A stretch of 51,546 nucleotides of DNA, taken from positions 1-51,546 of the forward strand of contig CAIQUX010000221.1 in assembly GCA_903875055.1 (NCBI GenBank). The letters are read 5' to 3'. The stretch comes from an uncultured Bacteroidota bacterium. GTDB taxonomy: Bacteria > Bacteroidota > Bacteroidia > Chitinophagales > Chitinophagaceae. Positions within the stretch are counted from its first letter, which is position 1; every line of letters begins with the position of its first letter. Position numbers and translations under genes: made by a program. The notes beneath the pieces were generated by a model. The model made no database searches and was not told the DNA's origin. It saw only the letters and a program-made list of their open reading frames with translations. Positions 50,373 through 51,546 of this stretch are shown piece after piece.

Positions 50373-51546
50373 TTACTGTATCCATTCACTTAATTCGTTC
50401 TCGAAATATAGCAGTGAATTCTTTATTGGCAAAGGCAACCCACCCCCAAGCGCGCAAAGCGAACCTATTTCCAATGTTTCAAGAAGGTCATTCAAGAGCT
50501 GCTTGTCAATCTTATAATCAGTAGTCTGGGCTTTATGAATCATTTCATAGCCACGTGTACTTCCGATTCTGCAAGGGAAACATTTACCACAACTTTCATG
50601 CGCAGTAAATTGAAAAAGATGTTTAATATAATCGATTACTGGAAACGATTCCGGAAGACAGACAATCGAGGCATGACCTAATAAAAACCCTTGCTGATTA
50701 AAGCTCTCAAAGTCAATACTCAAATCATCAATCTTAGACATAGGCACCAGGCCGCCTAAAGGTCCGCCAATATGCATTGCCTTTATTATCGATTTGAACC
50801 CACCACCCAAATCATCAATCACGTTTCTAAGCGGGGTGCCCATATCCACTTCATAAATACCTGGAAAGTTGAAATGTGAATCCAGAGAAACCAGTTTGGT
50901 ACCAGTACTTCTTCCTTTTCCGATTTGAGCAAAGGCACTTCCTCCCTTCTCAATGATATACGGGAGGCATGCCAGCGTTTCCACATTATTGACAATGGTC
51001 GGTTTGTTGAATAATCCTTTTTGTGCAGGATAAGGAGGTCGCACCCTCACTTCGGGCCTTTGACCTTCAATACTTGACAGTAGGGCTGTTTCTTCACCAC
51101 AGATATAAGCACCTTGTGCCTTGATGATCTTGAAATCAAAATTGAAACCTGTGCCAGCAATATTCTTACCTAATAGATGCAGATTTCTTAAGGCTGCCAA
51201 TTCCGCTTCGCAAATGTTCACGGCTTCAGGATATTCACCTCGAATATATATGACACCCCATTCAGCTCCTATAATATAACCGGCTATCATCATACCCATG
51301 ATGACACTGTGCGGACGTTGTTCAAGCAAAAAGCGATCGCTGTACGCACCAGGATCTCCTTCATCCGCATTGCAAACAACAAATTTGGTATCGTTCAATT
51401 CGTTTTTACAAGCTTCTAATTTGAATGACATCGGAAAACCTGCACCGCCACGTCCTCTGATACCAGATTTTTTTATTTCATCCAGTAACTCTTCTTTTGA
51501 TTTTTTTAATGCAGATGTCAGTGTCTGATAATAGGTAGGAATATCC
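50373..51546 (-). CDS. NADH-binding flavoprotein subunit (NuoF/HoxF/FdsB family), 5' end outside window
   Basis: 391 residues visible; the frame is open to the window edge. An internal ATG (51431) is not the start, because the FMN-site motif RGRGGAGFP lies immediately upstream of it. Other motifs: VCNADEGDPGAYSDR, GAYICGEETALLSSIEGQRPEVRVRPPYP, NNVETLA, and the [4Fe-4S] ligands ESCGKCFPCRIG plus a later Cys (GSLCALGGG). The ADEGDPGAYSDR form and overall pattern match the diaphorase subunit of NAD-dependent formate dehydrogenases and soluble hydrogenases rather than complex I NuoF. It would pass electrons between NADH and FMN/FeS. Partner subunits should lie to the right. Confidence 0.9.
   Translation of the reverse strand, partial: DIPTYYQTLTSALKKSKEELLDEIKKSGIRGRGGAGFPMSFKLEACKNELNDTKFVVCNADEGDPGAYSDRFLLEQRPHSVIMGMMIAGYIIGAEWGVIYIRGEYPEAVNICEAELAALRNLHLLGKNIAGTGFNFDFKIIKAQGAYICGEETALLSSIEGQRPEVRVRPPYPAQKGLFNKPTIVNNVETLACLPYIIEKGGSAFAQIGKGRSTGTKLVSLDSHFNFPGIYEVDMGTPLRNVIDDLGGGFKSIIKAMHIGGPLGGLVPMSKIDDLSIDFESFNQQGFLLGHASIVCLPESFPVIDYIKHLFQFTAHESCGKCFPCRIGSTRGYEMIHKAQTTDYKIDKQLLNDLLETLEIGSLCALGGGLPLPIKNSLLYFENELSEWIQ

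Noticed and set aside
1-51546. tRNA, rRNA or riboswitch
   Set aside because: No T-loop-like GGTTCGANTCC context with cloverleaf arms, and no conserved riboswitch core was recognised in the intergenic regions by eye; a covariance-model scan would settle this.

Overview
The window looks like a chromosomal segment of a Bacteroidota bacterium, probably of the Chitinophagales/Sphingobacteriales type. The grounds are: Bacteroidota-type promoters (TTG, about 20 bases, TAnnTTTG) in front of many genes; starts without Shine-Dalgarno sequences; type IX secretion sorting domains of both type A (protein at 45588-46886) and type B/CHU_C (41731-44790, with SprB-type repeats); a DUF4783-nadC pair; tandem cox subunit III genes; an EF-G2-like factor; and an RprY-like regulator. 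No rRNA, tRNA, CRISPR array, IS element or integrase was recognised.

Layout. 1-9.9 kb is housekeeping: the tail of an unknown gene, a shared bidirectional terminator, an EF-G paralogue, a small coiled-coil protein and gpmI on the minus strand. These are followed on the plus strand by DUF4783-nadC-lipid kinase-SUI1-lipoprotein-uvrC. 9.9-24 kb is a surface-polysaccharide locus: a WbpO/TviB-like UDP-HexNAc 6-dehydrogenase, a WbpP/TviC-like 4-epimerase, a GT4 glycosyltransferase, a formyltransferase-fold enzyme, a polysaccharide deacetylase, a polytopic membrane protein, a glutamine amidotransferase of the AsnB type, a secreted beta-helix protein, an outer-membrane-like protein and an ArnT-like GT-C enzyme, with moaA embedded. 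Together these could build and modify a glycan containing N-acetylhexosaminuronic acid that is amidated and perhaps N-formylated.

24-37 kb returns to core functions: a YCF48-like lipoprotein overlapping mutL, the response regulator, recJ, accD, an NTF2-fold protein, pyrH, three cytochrome oxidase genes with a strong terminator, and tex. 37.3-39.5 kb is a small accessory island: a REP-like palindrome cluster, a secreted dockerin-type protein, and a parDE toxin-antitoxin pair with a palindromic operator lying inside its promoter and short inverted repeats on both sides. 39.5-49.5 kb carries a methyltransferase, a DUF1295 membrane protein, the large T9SS adhesin-like protein, and an operon of a HmuY-like T9SS cargo protein with a TonB-dependent receptor, probably for heme or another porphyrin. 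The window ends with a small unknown protein, an ECF sigma factor with a hairpin leader, and the 3' part of a formate dehydrogenase/hydrogenase-type NADH-binding flavoprotein subunit.

Several -7 boxes lie only 4-6 bases before the start codon (gpmI, nadC, uvrC, asnB, mutL, the CHU_C gene), which predicts leaderless or nearly leaderless mRNAs. These boxes also helped choose several starts. Identifications rest on motifs read by eye; no database search was run.
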